Assembly (NCBI GenBank): GCA_021018995.1
Contig: CM037588.1
Location: 81,379,765 to 81,443,764 of the forward strand
Direction of reading: 5' to 3'
DNA: 64,000 nucleotides
Origin: Chloranthus sessilifolius
Taxonomy: Eukaryota; Streptophyta; Magnoliopsida; Chloranthales; Chloranthaceae
A model generated the notes under the pieces. It ran no database searches. It was given only the letters and a program-made list of their open reading frames with translations, and was not told the origin of the DNA. Each line of letters starts with the position of its first letter. The stretch's first letter is position 1. Position numbers and translations under genes: made by a program. Below are positions 12,124 to 23,394 of the stretch, one piece after another.

Positions 12124-12513
12124 CTAGATATACATCAACAAAACATCCTGTCGAAACAAAATGGTTCTTCCTCCTGGCTCAGGGATATCCTCAACCTGCT
12201 GCAAGTGGAAGAGGAACTGCACGCCAGGAGAGGGGGGAAGAATGGGGATCAGGGAGAAGGATGTTGACCAGGTGGTGGGGGGATTGAAGAGGATGGGGGG
12301 AAGATGCAGGTGGGTGCACTTTGGCCCTCTCTTTGGAGCAAATTTCTTCTTTTCCTTTGGAATAAAAGGCTCAACAATAGGTGAGGGTGCCTCAGAGGTC
12401 TCCAATATGGAGGCCTCTATAATCCTTATTGATTTTCTAGTGGCCACAGGGCTGCCACTAACAGACGGGTTCAGGATCGCAGCAAGGGCATCTAAAAATT
12501 TTCCCGTGACCAT
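12124..12513 (-). CDS. Unknown 129-residue open frame in element A
   Basis: This minus-strand frame lies between gag and the 3' LTR. It is unrecognised, with a lysine-rich segment (KEKKKFAPKRG) and proline-rich stretches. It sits where element C has a short proline-rich frame after pol (53143-53404), so it may be a remnant of the same post-pol region. It may equally be chance. No signal peptide or membrane segment stands out. Confidence 0.2.
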   Translation of the reverse strand: MVTGKFLDALAAILNPSVSGSPVATRKSIRIIEASILETSEAPSPIVEPFIPKEKKKFAPKRGPKCTHLHLPPILFNPPTTWSTSFSLIPILPPSPGVQFLFHLQQVEDIPEPGGRTILFRQDVLLMYI

Positions 12514-13670
12514 AGGTGCTCAGATTATCAAAATTTGGGTTCACAACTTTGAGAAAATGCCAATCACTCTGAGTAAGCACAAAAGCTTCAAATTCTCCCC
12601 TTCTTCTCTTCTTTTAAATAAATCAAAGACGGGGCAGAGAGAGAAATGGAGATCGTACCAGTGGAGAGCTAGGGTTCCACTTGAAATTGAGCATAGTAGC
12701 TCAAATCCCCCCAAACCTTGCTCAAAGTTATCAAGAGTAGCTGGGGAACAATATGATGAGAGGAAAATGTCTGAGGTGGTGTGGATTACAAAGTAGAGAA
12801 GAAAGGAAGGGAAAGGGATGTCTGTTCTTGTGTTGAGAAACTAGGGCGGACAAAGGAAATGAAGAAAATGAGAGGTTTCACTGAGTTTATAGAGCAAATC
12901 CCACGGTTCGCAGAGTTGGCAAGAGGAGCTCATGAAATAAAATTCTCGTGTAGTTGGCATTTAAGACCGTGAGACATTCTGTCACGCAGATGAACAAACG
13001 GCCTCACATTAAAAACTCATGGAGCTGAATCATTGACCTTAGTGCGCGAGGCCTTGTGTTGCCTCAAAAATTAATCTCACGTGGTGCTCGCGCAGAACAA
13101 CACTGAGGCCATACTTCTCTTATAGCTTGAGCTTGCAGAGCAGAAAGACAGCTTCACGAGGCATTTTTATAGCTATTGCTCAGGCTTTTAGTATGTGAGG
13201 AAGCCAAGTGATGGCTCGCATAGCAAATTTAAGCCTTCTAGCTCTGTGGGATAGCATATCTTCTCATCCTTTACTCAGTTAGCTCAGTGCCGAACATTGG
13301 TTAGTGCATTTATGCTCTTGTGCACCCAACCACTGTGCATGAGCACCAACCCTCAGACAGGTAATTCATTTCAATCATGAAACACATACCCATTTAAATC
13401 AATAATTCATCAACATTGCAGGATTCTAAAAATAGCTTTTCAGCTCAACTTCATGCAAATTATGATAAGGGCACCTCTACCATTCATCAATAACTACACA
13501 ACAAATTTAGCGGACAAGTATGCACATGTATTCAATAACGAAATGCAAACACAGACAAAGCAACACAATCAATTCAACAACACACTAAAAACTTAACTGA
13601 CAGAAGTCTAACGAACACAAATTAACATAGAAATTTCATACATATGATACACTTATTACCAATGTTCGAA

Positions 13671-15169
13671 TCACTTAGCATTAGCTTCCTCCGTTATAGA
13701 GGATGCATCACCAATTATATACTGACCTTTCGGATTAGTTAGGGGCTGACTAGGCAATTTTCCTTCTTCCCTCCTATTTAGAGCATTACAAATTTGGCCC
13801 AGCTGGTCCTCAATCTTCTTGATGTTCTGTCTAAGAGAATTGACAGTTTGTACTAAGCTCTCCAAATTTTGTATTGAAGCCAGCATCTGCTCTTCAAATG
13901 AAGAGGATCTGGCTTGGGGCCAAAATAACCGTTAGATCGTAAGGTGTAATAGAAAATTTTGCCTTGGTGGGTAACCTTGATTAAACTGGTGTTGGGGTCT
14001 GTAAGGAGCTACCATTTGCTGCTGCTGGGGTTGAGGATAAGAATCTTGTCTCCACCTCAGATTTGGGTGGTTCTTCCAAGAATACCCAGCAGGCTATTGC
14101 CCAAAAGTTTGAGCAGCATTGGCTTGCTCCATAACAAAATCTGGAAACTAGGTGGCAGATGGACAATCATGAATAGAATGTGTGAGAGTCTGGCATATCA
14201 GACATGCTTCCTTCACCTGTGCAATCACCCGGGGCTGCATCACATTCATGAGTTTATCAAATTTCAAGCCCAAGTTGTCCACCTTCCTCTCCAGATCACC
14301 TTGCACCTTAACTTCAAATATTCCACCTCTAGGGGTGGCCTCTTTTACCATCTTAGCTGGAGTCTGGGTATCATTACGTGACAAAGACTCCTACTGCATG
14401 AAATTTTCTCCTATTATGTCAAACAGCTCCCAAGCTTCCTCAACTGTCTTGTGGAGGTAACTACAACCACAGGAAGCATCCACCATATCCCTGCTCTTGG
14501 AATTAATTTCTTAATAAAAAACTTGGACAAGCTGCCACATTGAGATTTGGTGGTTGGGGCATTATTTTAACATCTCCTAGAATCTTTCCCAAGCTTCATA
14601 AAAGTCCTCAGTTGAGTGTATGCTGTTGACAAAATATTTATCCTCATCTAGCCGGTTTTGTTCATGGGAAAGAATTTGGCCAGGAATTTGGTTTGAAGGT
14701 CACTCCAAGACTGTCTGCTATTGGTTGGGAGTTTTGATAGCCATGTGTTGGCGTCCTTTAATGAGAAAGGAAAAAGCCTCAGGTTGGTGGCCTCAGGTCC
14801 TAAGCCAGCAATATTGAAGGTAGTGTAAAGTGCTAAAAATTTGTCTATATGCTTGTAGGGATCTTCTTTATTAAGCTCATGAAACGAAGGCAGCATATTG
14901 ATGGTGGAGGATTTAATCTCATTATTCCCTTCAACAGAGGGGAATTGAATGCAGAAGGGAGAGGTGTACTCCGTAGGTGCATTATACTTCTTTAATGCTC
15001 TCTGCCTCTCAGCCATGATTGCTGGCTCGGTTTCAATAGTAGGGCTTTGTGTGGTGTGCCTAGGTCTAAGGATCCTTTCCACCTCTGGATTTGAGGGTTC
15101 CAAGTCAGGGTTTAAGGATCTTCTACCGAGCATACACTCACCAACAGTAACAAAAATGCTTACAAGCAC
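13671..15169 (-). pseudogene. gag of element A (fossil)
   Basis: Minus-strand pieces match the gag of element C along their length. The capsid part has INMLPSFHELNKEDPYKHID, then NIAGLGPEAT and LRLFPFSLKDA. A zinc-knuckle-like CLICQTLTHSIHDCP follows, and then a coiled-coil-like region with NLESLVQTVNSLRQNIKKIE. Gag forms the particle and packages element RNA. The region is broken in several places. No protease or polymerase follows it, so any movement would have needed proteins from a partner such as C. Confidence 0.8.
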
Positions 15170-15452
15170 ACAGAAAGAATTTCAAACAAAAAGTAATAAC
15201 TACACAGAATTACACTAAACAAAATAACAGGGGATTCAACATAAATGGAGTGAGATTGAGGGGAAAGAAAGTGCAAACAGATCTAGCTACACTCCAACTG
15301 CAGCTCTAGCTTTTCCCTTCTTCTGTTATCCATTTCTGCAAAATTCCACAAAGAATTAGTAGTACTTTTATTCTAGTTTAGATACAATTATAAAGAATTT
15401 GGACATCTATATTATAGTACAACTCAGGTATACTAAAATGATCAATATCTCC

Positions 15453-15465
15453 GACAGCGGTGCCA
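15453..15465 (-). other. Primer-binding site of element A
   Basis: The minus strand reads TGGCACCGCTGTC, 6 bases from the LTR end. It resembles the TGGCGCC(G/A)TTGCC primer site of Athila-type elements (C has TGGCGCTGTTGCC). Confidence 0.7.
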
Positions 15466-15471
15466 AAAACT

Positions 15472-18156
15472 TGTTGTCTTACCCTAGTGTGCTTTGGTTA
15501 TTATGTGGTGGAAACTAATTAAAAATAAAGTAAAATAAAAGAATGGATTCAGCAGAACTAAAGTAATCCTAGACCTGTAAGATACAGGGCCTATTTTGGC
15601 AAGTTTTGATAAGTAAAAGTTTGTCCCACAAAGAAATTGATCTAGAACCCAAAATGGACTATAATAATAGGCCTCCAGATCTGGCTACAGATCTGACAAT
15701 CCTAAAGAAAGGGAGTTGGGTGTCACGACTACGCTAAATTAATCCTAACAACAGAGAAATAAAATATAGCCCTATCCAAAAGAAAGGGGTCAAGAAGAAG
15801 GTGGTGATGGTGTGTACCAAAATAAAATATACAAATTAGTGAGAAGTAAGCAGGTTAAGTTTAGAGTTAGAGTAGTAATGTAACTCAGATTTAGTTTGTC
15901 TCTACAGTGCTCCTTCCTGAGACGCTATCAAAAGCCTCAACAAGGTAGAAATATCTAGTTTAACCCATGCCATTTGTGGCACTCTTAAGGCTATAGGCTA
16001 TCCACTCAAGTGGTCATAGCCTATCCTATAGAGTCTGTCAAATCCCATTAGTTAACCCAAAAATTGGCAAACTAGTCCAGAGGGGTGGACTGATCATTTC
16101 TCAAGCCACTGGACCGGATCAAGCCATGAATACTATTGTAACACTATGTAATGCCAGTGCTACAAGCTCCCCAGATCTGTGCACAGATCTGGCTGGCATC
16201 CATAGGTATTCCAACCCATAAGATCCTAAGTGCTTTGTGAAGGACAACGGCTCACTGGTATCCACAAAAAGAACCATGCCACAGGTTGAATAGGGCTTTA
16301 GATTAAGCTAGTCATTGCTACAACTGGCCTGCAATGACTTAGCGTCAAGCTGTAATTACTACAGAGATTAGATCTAACATCTAATGTCAGTAGGGTAAAA
16401 CAGAGGCGAGCCAGTTCCTGTACAAACCTCCTCACAAGGCTCTAAAAGCTCATGTGCAGGGGAGAAGAATCCTTCTCAAACATGTGAATGGAAACAACCA
16501 TAGGGCTATACTCTATCCACTAGAATGGTCACAGGGTATCCCATTGGTCTGTCCATACCACAGAGGTCTGAGAAAGAACATGAAAACTGCTGCAACCACC
16601 ATGGTCCACAGGCCTCTGAGCTCCCCAAATCTCACTATAGATCCAGCGTTACTTCTCACGGGGCTATCATACCAAAGGAAATCAGATGGTAAATAATAAA
16701 TCTACTAGAAACTGAATGGGCTAGTCCCAAATACATGGATCCTATAGACATCTAAAGAAACCATAAGATCTTTAGATTCAATTAGGCATTAAAACAACAA
16801 GCCATTGATAAACATAAAACTTACAATGAACTGTCTTCATGCTGCAGCCTGTACACAACTACTCATCCAAAATCCCAATGTATACAAAACCTATTACAAA
16901 TTGAAATAAAGTAAACCTAACTACTTACAGGGGGATGAACCAGCAAGTGCTAGGCTAAGAGAGAAGAAAAAAGGGAAAAAAAAGGTGATCAAACCCTAAC
17001 CCTAGCATGCTAGAGCTCTCAACCGATAGAGGATGAAAAGAAGGGTTGATGATAAAACTAAATTGTAAGTGTAGCTTATATACTCTGTTTGTATGGTCTA
17101 GGCTCTGAAGGGATTAACCCTAATTTTTCTAGCAAACGTGGCACTGTTACATCCCTTGAATGCCTTGAGATGTGCACCTTGAAATCTGCACCTCGGGATG
17201 TGTGCCCTAGCCTTGGGAAATTTTGAAAAGGTCCTGGAGTTAAAACTGAGAAGTGGGGAGCCCGTGCTTCGGTGGGCTGGCATATGCATTCACTTATTCG
17301 TGTAGTTGCAGGGCCTTTGCAGAGTAGCTTTTGGTTGGCGGTAAGTGCTCACTCGCGCAGTGAATCTTCAGCTAATCGCCTAGTTCTTTTGCGCTACAAT
17401 GTTGTCACAGATATGATCTGGAATGCCTAGACTTCTCACGCAGTAAAGCTTCAGAAGCTCTCTCTCTCGCTAGGTACTCGCGTAGTTATGCTCCTGTGCT
17501 CGCGTAGTAATTGGTAAGGCTTCAGAGTGTGCGAGATCTATGTGAGGAGAATTCTAGGCATCTCTCTCTCTTTCAGGGCCACACACGAACTCCGAGAGGT
17601 GAATTTTTATTCAGTTCACACATGGACTCGCTATGTTCTTCGCACGATTACTTTAAGGCTTGATCTTCGCGAGAGTTTCGCAACCACAAATTCTAAGGAT
17701 TTTAATCTGTGAGATCTTCGCAATGTCTTTACAGCTCTCCTATTAATTACGCATCCTATCCGTAAAAGGGCATCTTCCACTGCATCCTTAGCTTTGCGAG
17801 GGTGCTGCTCAACTCTGCGAGATCTGTCTTTCTATGCTCTGATGCATTGCACTTGCTGCTTTTACAGTTTCTCCATTCTCAGCCAACTTCATTCATCTGC
17901 TTGGCTTTTGGTCAATGATGATCAGCACCTGGTCACCATGGTGAGCACTACTAGGGTGTTCCATTAGGCTTTGGTTCAGTTGTCATTTTTGGATGTCTTC
18001 TTCCTCTTCTTTGGGCCAATAAGGATGAATTTTGTGTTAAGCTGAACAGATTATTACTAACTACAAAACATACTAAACAAATGATTATTAGTCTGCTTCA
18101 AGGTCTATCAAAGGCTAGGTTAAGAGGTGAAAAGTGGTACTTTTTAGTAAATAACA
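15472..18156 (-). repeat. 5' LTR of element A
   Basis: It is the full-length direct repeat of 8375-11059. The minus strand starts TGTTATTTACTAAAAAGTACC and carries CG-rich short repeats in U3 (about 17280-17830). Confidence 0.9.
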
Positions 18157-19157
18157 CCTTCTCGGGTATAATTTACCAGAACAAACAACCATCATGCGGA
18201 TAACCAGGCGCATGGCGTACACTTTACAAGGATACCGCTGCCAATACAGGTTTTAAGCCTGTAAAAAATAAAGGAGAAACGAACCCTTCTGGATGCATAG
18301 TTGCACATAGTTTGATTGATACGTAATCTCATTCTCACCAGGTTGGTCACAACGAATGATTGACCTTTTCTAATGGAGAATCTGAAGCTTAAGACACTTA
18401 AGTTCATATGAATCCAAAACAGAGCGCTCATCGCAAAGATTTAGCAGTGGTGTCGACTCGATCAAAACATTGATTGTTTGTTCGGGATTGACACCGTTGC
18501 TCCTACTTTGAAGAAGGATCCAAAAGATCCAAGGCGAACCCTGGACTCGAGACTTAAATATGGCACAGCTGCATTGCTGATAAAGCATTGACACTTTACC
18601 GCATTATGCATGTGTGTATCGCTGTGGAGAAACACAAACAGATTATTATTATTTTATGTTTTCATTTTTGTGATGATTTTTTTGTTTTTATTTATTTATT
18701 TTAAGAGTGTTAATCTTTAAGGTTATTATTTTATGGATTTTTTGGTTTTTCAAAGTTATCATTTTATGTGAATTTTTTGGTTTTTCAAAGTTATTAATTT
18801 TCGGTTTTTCAAAGTTATCATTCTATGTGAATTTTTTTGGTTTTTCAAAGTTATCATTTTACGTGAATTACTCTAACATTTTATGTGAGTTATCTTTTTG
18901 GCTTTTTTGTGGGGATTTTTTCTTTTCTTTTTTCTTCATTTCTTGGACCCCTTTTTTTATGCTTTCTACGTAGGATCGGGATGCCTATTGCCCTCGATCC
19001 ACTTTATTCTTAGCACGGCTTCCTGGATAGGTACAATGACGATCGACACACCACTTGGGAGCACGTGCATCTGTCGGGAGTAGTAAGTAAATGAGAAGGG
19101 GGGTTCCCGGGCCACACATATGGTCCATACCGGGCCCAAGATCTGACCTATTAGTGG
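18157..19157. other. Tat 3' region between element A and the antisense units
   Basis: No domain is recognised on either strand. It includes a T-rich tandem block, listed separately, and a short GC-rich segment (about 18970-19140) just upstream of the palindrome cluster. Confidence 0.4.
18707..18895. repeat. T-rich tandem repeat (GGTTTTTCAAAGTTAT units)
   Basis: Four head-to-tail copies of a 30-45 bp unit contain GGTTTTTCAAAGTTATCATT and TATGTGAATT. They lie in the Tat 3' region. Confidence 0.8.
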
Positions 19158-19281
19158 CTGGCGCAACTATTAGTTGCGCCAGGCCAAAAGAAGGCCAAAA
19201 TTTGCCTAGCACTACTAATAGTTGCGCCAAGCCAAAAGGTTTACCAAAATTGCCTGGCGAAACTATTAGTTGCGCCAAGCT
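19158..19281. repeat. Palindrome cluster 1 (three copies)
   Basis: The first copy (19158-19182) has perfect 12-bp arms CTGGCGCAACTA and TAGTTGCGCCAG around one base. Two further variants are centred near 19217 and 19267, so spacing is about 47-50 bp. The cluster stands upstream of the plus-strand unit at 20228. Confidence 0.9.
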
Positions 19282-19293
19282 TGGCTGGGGAGA

Positions 19294-19303
19294 GATTTAA
19301 ACA
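19294..19303 (+). promoter_or_regulatory. Candidate TATA-like box of antisense unit 1
   Basis: AGATTTAAACAG lies about 12 bp after the third palindrome and is followed by a pyrimidine-rich leader. The layout repeats at 23238. Function is inferred. Confidence 0.35.
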
Positions 19304-20227
19304 GCTCGGGATCGGGCTGTGGGGTATTTTTTCAAAATTTTCTCCCCCCCTTCCTCTTAGAACCGAAAATTGACTCCTTTAGGGTTCTTATACATTGCCT
19401 CTTCGCGTGCCCTATTGCCGTTGCTCGCTTGTGCCGATCGATTGCCGACTTGCGCTAGATCAGAGACCTTGCCCTCTTCACAAAGTAACCATTTTAAACT
19501 CATTTTTCTTGATTTTTCTTGCTTTTTCTTGTAAATATGATCATGATCTTGTATTTTTTGATGAGCAATAGTTTATTTCTCTTGAATGCATGCTTACCGA
19601 TGATAGGTTGATGGTTTATCATGAATGATGCCCTATTTTTGTTGTTTTATGGGTTTTATAAATGTGTAATATATTTTTTTGTTGTTTTTATTTGTGCTTA
19701 TAGAAAGGACTCTATTTTGGTTTTTTTTTTTTTTGTCTTTTTTTTTTGAAAACTAACCAAAGGGAAGGATTTTGTTTTATTTTTGGTTTTTGCTTTTGAA
19801 AACTAAGGGTTTTATATATATATTTTTTGTTGTTTGGTTTTTGGTTTTATGGGTATAAAAAGAAGGGATTTTTGTTTGATTTTCTAAACACCAAGGAAGG
19901 ATTTCTCATTTTTTTCTTTTTTTTCTTTTTTTTTGATTGTAGAAGCATAAAGAAGGGATTTTTTTTTCGCTTTCTTTTGTTTTTTTTTAAGGTAAGGTTT
20001 TTTTTGTGTTTTTTATTTACTATTATTATTATTATTATCATCTTATTATACAAAATGGCAAGGGGATTTTCTTTGTTGTTTTTTTTTGGCATGTGTAACG
20101 TGGTTTCTAGAAATGATAAAAAAAGAGGGAAAAGGGTGGGCACTACTTACCTTCATTTGCAGCATATCATAACATGGTTCTTTATCATTGATCTGCTCTG
20201 ATGTGATCGCTTTTTATTGCCTCCAGA
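19304..20227 (+). other. T-rich leader of antisense unit 1
   Basis: Long T and TTTTC runs give low-complexity frames with no recognisable protein. It is probably leader and/or intron sequence for the unit starting at 20228. Confidence 0.4.
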
Positions 20228-22686
20228 ATGTTGGGTGATGATGAGCATGTTCCCGGGGAGGGCCAGGAGGAGGGGCCCGAGGTAGTATACGGTCTGCGGG
20301 GGGAACAGTTCCTTTGGGTAGAGCGGAGAGTGGGTCCTTGGCTCAAAATGCAGTGCGAGGCTGCCCGAGTCGGCCTCCTACATCAATAGTATACCCATAT
20401 TTCGAATTTTGGCATAGCGGGCAAGGTAAAAGAAGGTTCAGTTCTTCCTTTCGTGCATCTTTGCTTTACTTCCATTACTCTGATGCATTTTCTTCTTGGT
20501 GAGCAGGACCTGCAGACTATCGTATTCCGCGGGGGGTGGCTTGATTTTCATGACTTCTACCTCTATGTCCCCTCCGTGGTGAAGTTCTTGCTGGCGCAGG
20601 TAGGCTTTGGGGAGTTTCTGTCTTGCCCTGCTATGAGGGCCGATGCCCCGTATCTGAAGGCATTGATTGAGCGGTTCCACCCTGAGACGATGACCTTTCA
20701 CATGGCGTATGCGAAGATGGCCCTGATGCCCATTGATTGGGCGATGATTATGGGTATTAGGATGGGGGCATACCGATAGTCAGTCTCGCGGCACCGAGTA
20801 GAGAGGACATTATTCGACTGATAGGAGCCTATCCCCCTTGAGGTCAGATACATGACACTGAGGTTAAGATGTCCTAGTTGTCTAGCCTCTTCACGGATGG
20901 TGAGTTTGTGGATCTAGGGCAGCCGGATAAGGAGCTCTATATTACGCCTGAGCGGGCGTTCATCTTGGCCCGCTTCACTCTCCTGCTACTGCTGGGTAAG
21001 ACCCTTTGTACCAATGTGAGCGACGGCTGAGTCAACCTAGCATTGCTGAGCATTATGGACAACTGGGGTGATGTCCATAGGTATGACTGGGGCAGGGCTG
21101 GATACGCATGGTTGATGTACGACATAGCCTGTGCTGCTGTTGAGGAAGCCAAATCTGTTGTTGGCTTTTGGGCAGCCATGGAGGTAATTCCTAACCTTTT
21201 GCTTTTATCAGTTGTATTTGGATGACTTTGCATTTTACTGACTTGTTCTCTTGCACCTTGCTCCTCTTAGGTATGGGGGCACCATCATTTTCACCCCGGA
21301 CGCCCACTCCTTCACTTGGACGCATTCACCTACCCCCTTCTTAGCAACTAGAACCATGCTCGGCATCGCGATGTGGGCCTGAAGCACCTAGAGATGGGCC
21401 TGAGGTCCCAACTTGACCTGATGGTCCCTAAGCAGGTAAAGCCCTTTTCAACCCTGTTTACCCTAGCTTGAAAATTCTCCCTGATTTGCTATGTTATGTG
21501 TCTGATTGATTGGTTACCTCATGATTTGGGCAGATCCTCCATGATCCATACCTCAATTCGGCCTTTTGGGACCGAGCAGTTGTGGATCCATCACGCCTTC
21601 TCAATAACCACCGCGTCATTTTCTTTTATGGGGCGTGAGCGAGGGTTTACTATTTGGGGGAGCGGGTGGTGCACCAACATCAGGGTTACCATGCCATACC
21701 CACAGACCCTCTTGTCGATGTTTTGGATCCTATTGATAGCGTTGTGGAGCTCACAGTGGCTTATCTCAATAATAGGCTCGCTATCCATGCCCTTTTTGTG
21801 CTCGGCGATTATCACATATGGCACGAGTGCCTGCCATATCGGTTCATCTTGCCATGCTTTATCCCTAGCGCTAACTTTATTGCATTCGGCGGCCCACTTG
21901 GGCAGGTAACTCTCCTTTCTCTTTTCAGATTAGTCTCCCTCTATTTTGAATTTGGCCCTTGTTCTTCCTAAGCAGCTCTTTGTTGTGTCCGTAGTTCACC
22001 CAACGGGATGGCTCAGATAACGAAGGAGAGGCAGTGGGTACCATGGATTCCTCAAGGGCAAGTCCTTTTGATGAGGGCCCCTCTGGTGTGGGTCCCTTGG
22101 GCAAGGGGTCTTTCGGCTTTGGTCCGTCGGGTATTTCTCAAGCTGGTGCACTTGGGGGTGATCCGACTGTGGTCTACGGGACCTTCCGACGCCTTGATGA
22201 TAGCTTTCTCTCGGGCCCGTGTGCCGATGTAGATAGGCAAGCGCGTATCTCCGCTGAAGCGGCCCGTGTCCCTCCTCCTAAGGTGATCCCAGGGATAAGC
22301 CTTTTGACGACCCATATCTTTCTTGTTTCGACCTCTTTCTTCATATGTCTTATGATTGCCCTGATAGCTGATGTTGCATCCTTCTGAATGTAGAACTTTG
22401 ATTCGGCTATGGAGTATGCGGCATATCATCATATATTGCAGAGCTTCGGGATGTGGAGACAGTGAGTATTTTGCTGCTCTGCTTTTCCTGTGGGTTTCGT
22501 CATTTTTTTTTTGCCCAGATTGGTCCTGATTTCTGATTTTGGCTATGACTTGCAGCGTGCACGCACCAAGGATTCGCGATCTTTGCTTAGCAGGATTTCT
22601 CAAGCTTGGTCCCTAGTGCGAGATATGCAGACTTACCAGGGCTCCTTTCGTCGGCAGAAGAAGTCGAAGGGCGCGGACAAGGATTA
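20228..22686 (+). pseudogene. Antisense unit 1: plant-mobile-domain-like gene inside the Tat element (fossil)
   Basis: About seven exon-like blocks on the plus strand are separated by short introns with GT...AG borders, for example an acceptor GGTGAGCAG before 20509 and a donor GGTAATTCC near 21183. Blocks contain VGFGEFLSCPAMRADAPYLK, FHPETMTFHMAYAKM, MPIDWAMIMGIRMG, LGKTLCTNVSDG and EEAKSVVGFWAAME. These match the order of features in the plant mobile domain (PMD) found in MAIN/MAIL-type proteins and in transposon-borne relatives. A basic tail (FRRQKKSKG) ends it. PMD proteins are plant-specific and implicated in gene and transposon silencing. It lies opposite to the element's own genes, between pol and the 3' LTR. 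It carries several breaks. PMD identity was judged by eye. Confidence 0.6.
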
Positions 22687-23092
22687 GGCCTTAGTTTCTG
22701 CATTTGAACAATTTAGACATTTTAGCACTTTTTGAGATAACTTTTATTGGGATTTTCATAGATTTTTGTAAGAGATATCTGTGGCATTGGCCGAATAATT
22801 TTATGTTGGGACATGTTTGGTGCTTTTCTTCTGGTCGCAAAGTTATCTCTTTCTCGCATATATCCGATTGCTCGTAGGAAGATCTTTGATGACCACTCGT
22901 AAAAAGTGGCCCTTGATGCCGTACGTCTTGGTGTGGGCCCCTCCTGCACAAGAGTCAAATTCATTAGATGCCCCACTTCCTTAGGTGCAACCATTTTTAT
23001 ACAGCAGGTAAAATAGGTCAGCAGCTGTGGGGCCAGCAATGGCTCACAAAAAATTCCAAAAATTTGAAGGAAAAGGGATGGAGAATTTTGTG
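22687..23092. other. Spacer between antisense units
   Basis: No coding region is recognised. It probably holds the 3' end of unit 1 and the upstream region of unit 2. Confidence 0.4.
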
Positions 23093-23212
23093 CTGGAGCA
23101 ACTATTAGTTGTGCCAGGCAAATTTCTGAGACAAAATGCACGGGCACAACTAATAGTTACGCCAGGAAAATTTTGGGAAAAAAAGCACTGGCACAACTAT
23201 TAGTTGTGCCAG
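23093..23212. repeat. Palindrome cluster 2 (three copies)
   Basis: Copies are centred near 23106, 23153 and 23200. The last has perfect arms CTGGCACAACTA and TAGTTGTGCCAG. Spacing is 47 bp, the same architecture as the cluster at 19158. Confidence 0.9.
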
Positions 23213-23237
23213 CCTTGACCTGGGGAATTGTGGGTCC

Positions 23238-23245
23238 TTAAATAA
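23238..23245 (+). promoter_or_regulatory. Candidate TATA-like box of antisense unit 2
   Basis: CCTTAAATAACC lies about 26 bp after the third palindrome, 150 bp before the first open block of unit 2. It parallels the box at 19294. Confidence 0.35.
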
Positions 23246-23394
23246 CCGAGCCAGTTCAGAATCCTTCTCTGGTTGAGCTCGAGCGGTTTGGCTTATCTCA
23301 CCTCTCCCGCTTCCTCGATGTTCTTCCACGGTGGGACCTTCTTTATGCTGCCACTTCGCTTTGGGAGGTAAATTTCCATGTATTCTGTTTTGGG

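Larger units (their letters stand above)
11098..13670 (-). other. 3' non-coding region of element A
   Basis: It shares about 150 bp near 11130-11250 with the 3' regions of C and D (the CTAGGGGTTTAAA and TGTGCTCCCTA stretches). It contains the internal hairpin module at 11891-11923. One open frame is listed separately; nothing else is recognised. Confidence 0.6.
8375..18156 (-). mobile_element. Element A: gag-only Athila-type retrotransposon (TR-GAG-like, fossil)
   Basis: Two LTRs of equal length (2685 bp each, 8375-11059 and 15472-18156) enclose 4.4 kb. That interior holds a primer site, a gag region and a 3' non-coding region, and no pol domain is found. The flanks CCTGC (8370-8374) and CCTTC (18157-18161) are a likely 5-bp target duplication with one change. 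It is nested in the 3' region of the Tat element. The LTR ends, primer site and 3' region match element C, so it is a non-autonomous relative. About 20 differences were counted over the first 230 aligned LTR bases, so the insertion is moderately old. Gag has several breaks. Confidence 0.88.

Noticed and set aside
12161-12796. 211-residue plus-strand frame in element A
   Set aside because: It runs against the element's orientation, has no recognised motif and overlaps the post-gag region. I see no promoter or splice evidence for it, unlike the Tat antisense units.
19827-20201. Phe/Lys-rich frames on both strands
   Set aside because: They are translations of poly-T/poly-A low-complexity sequence in the antisense unit's leader.
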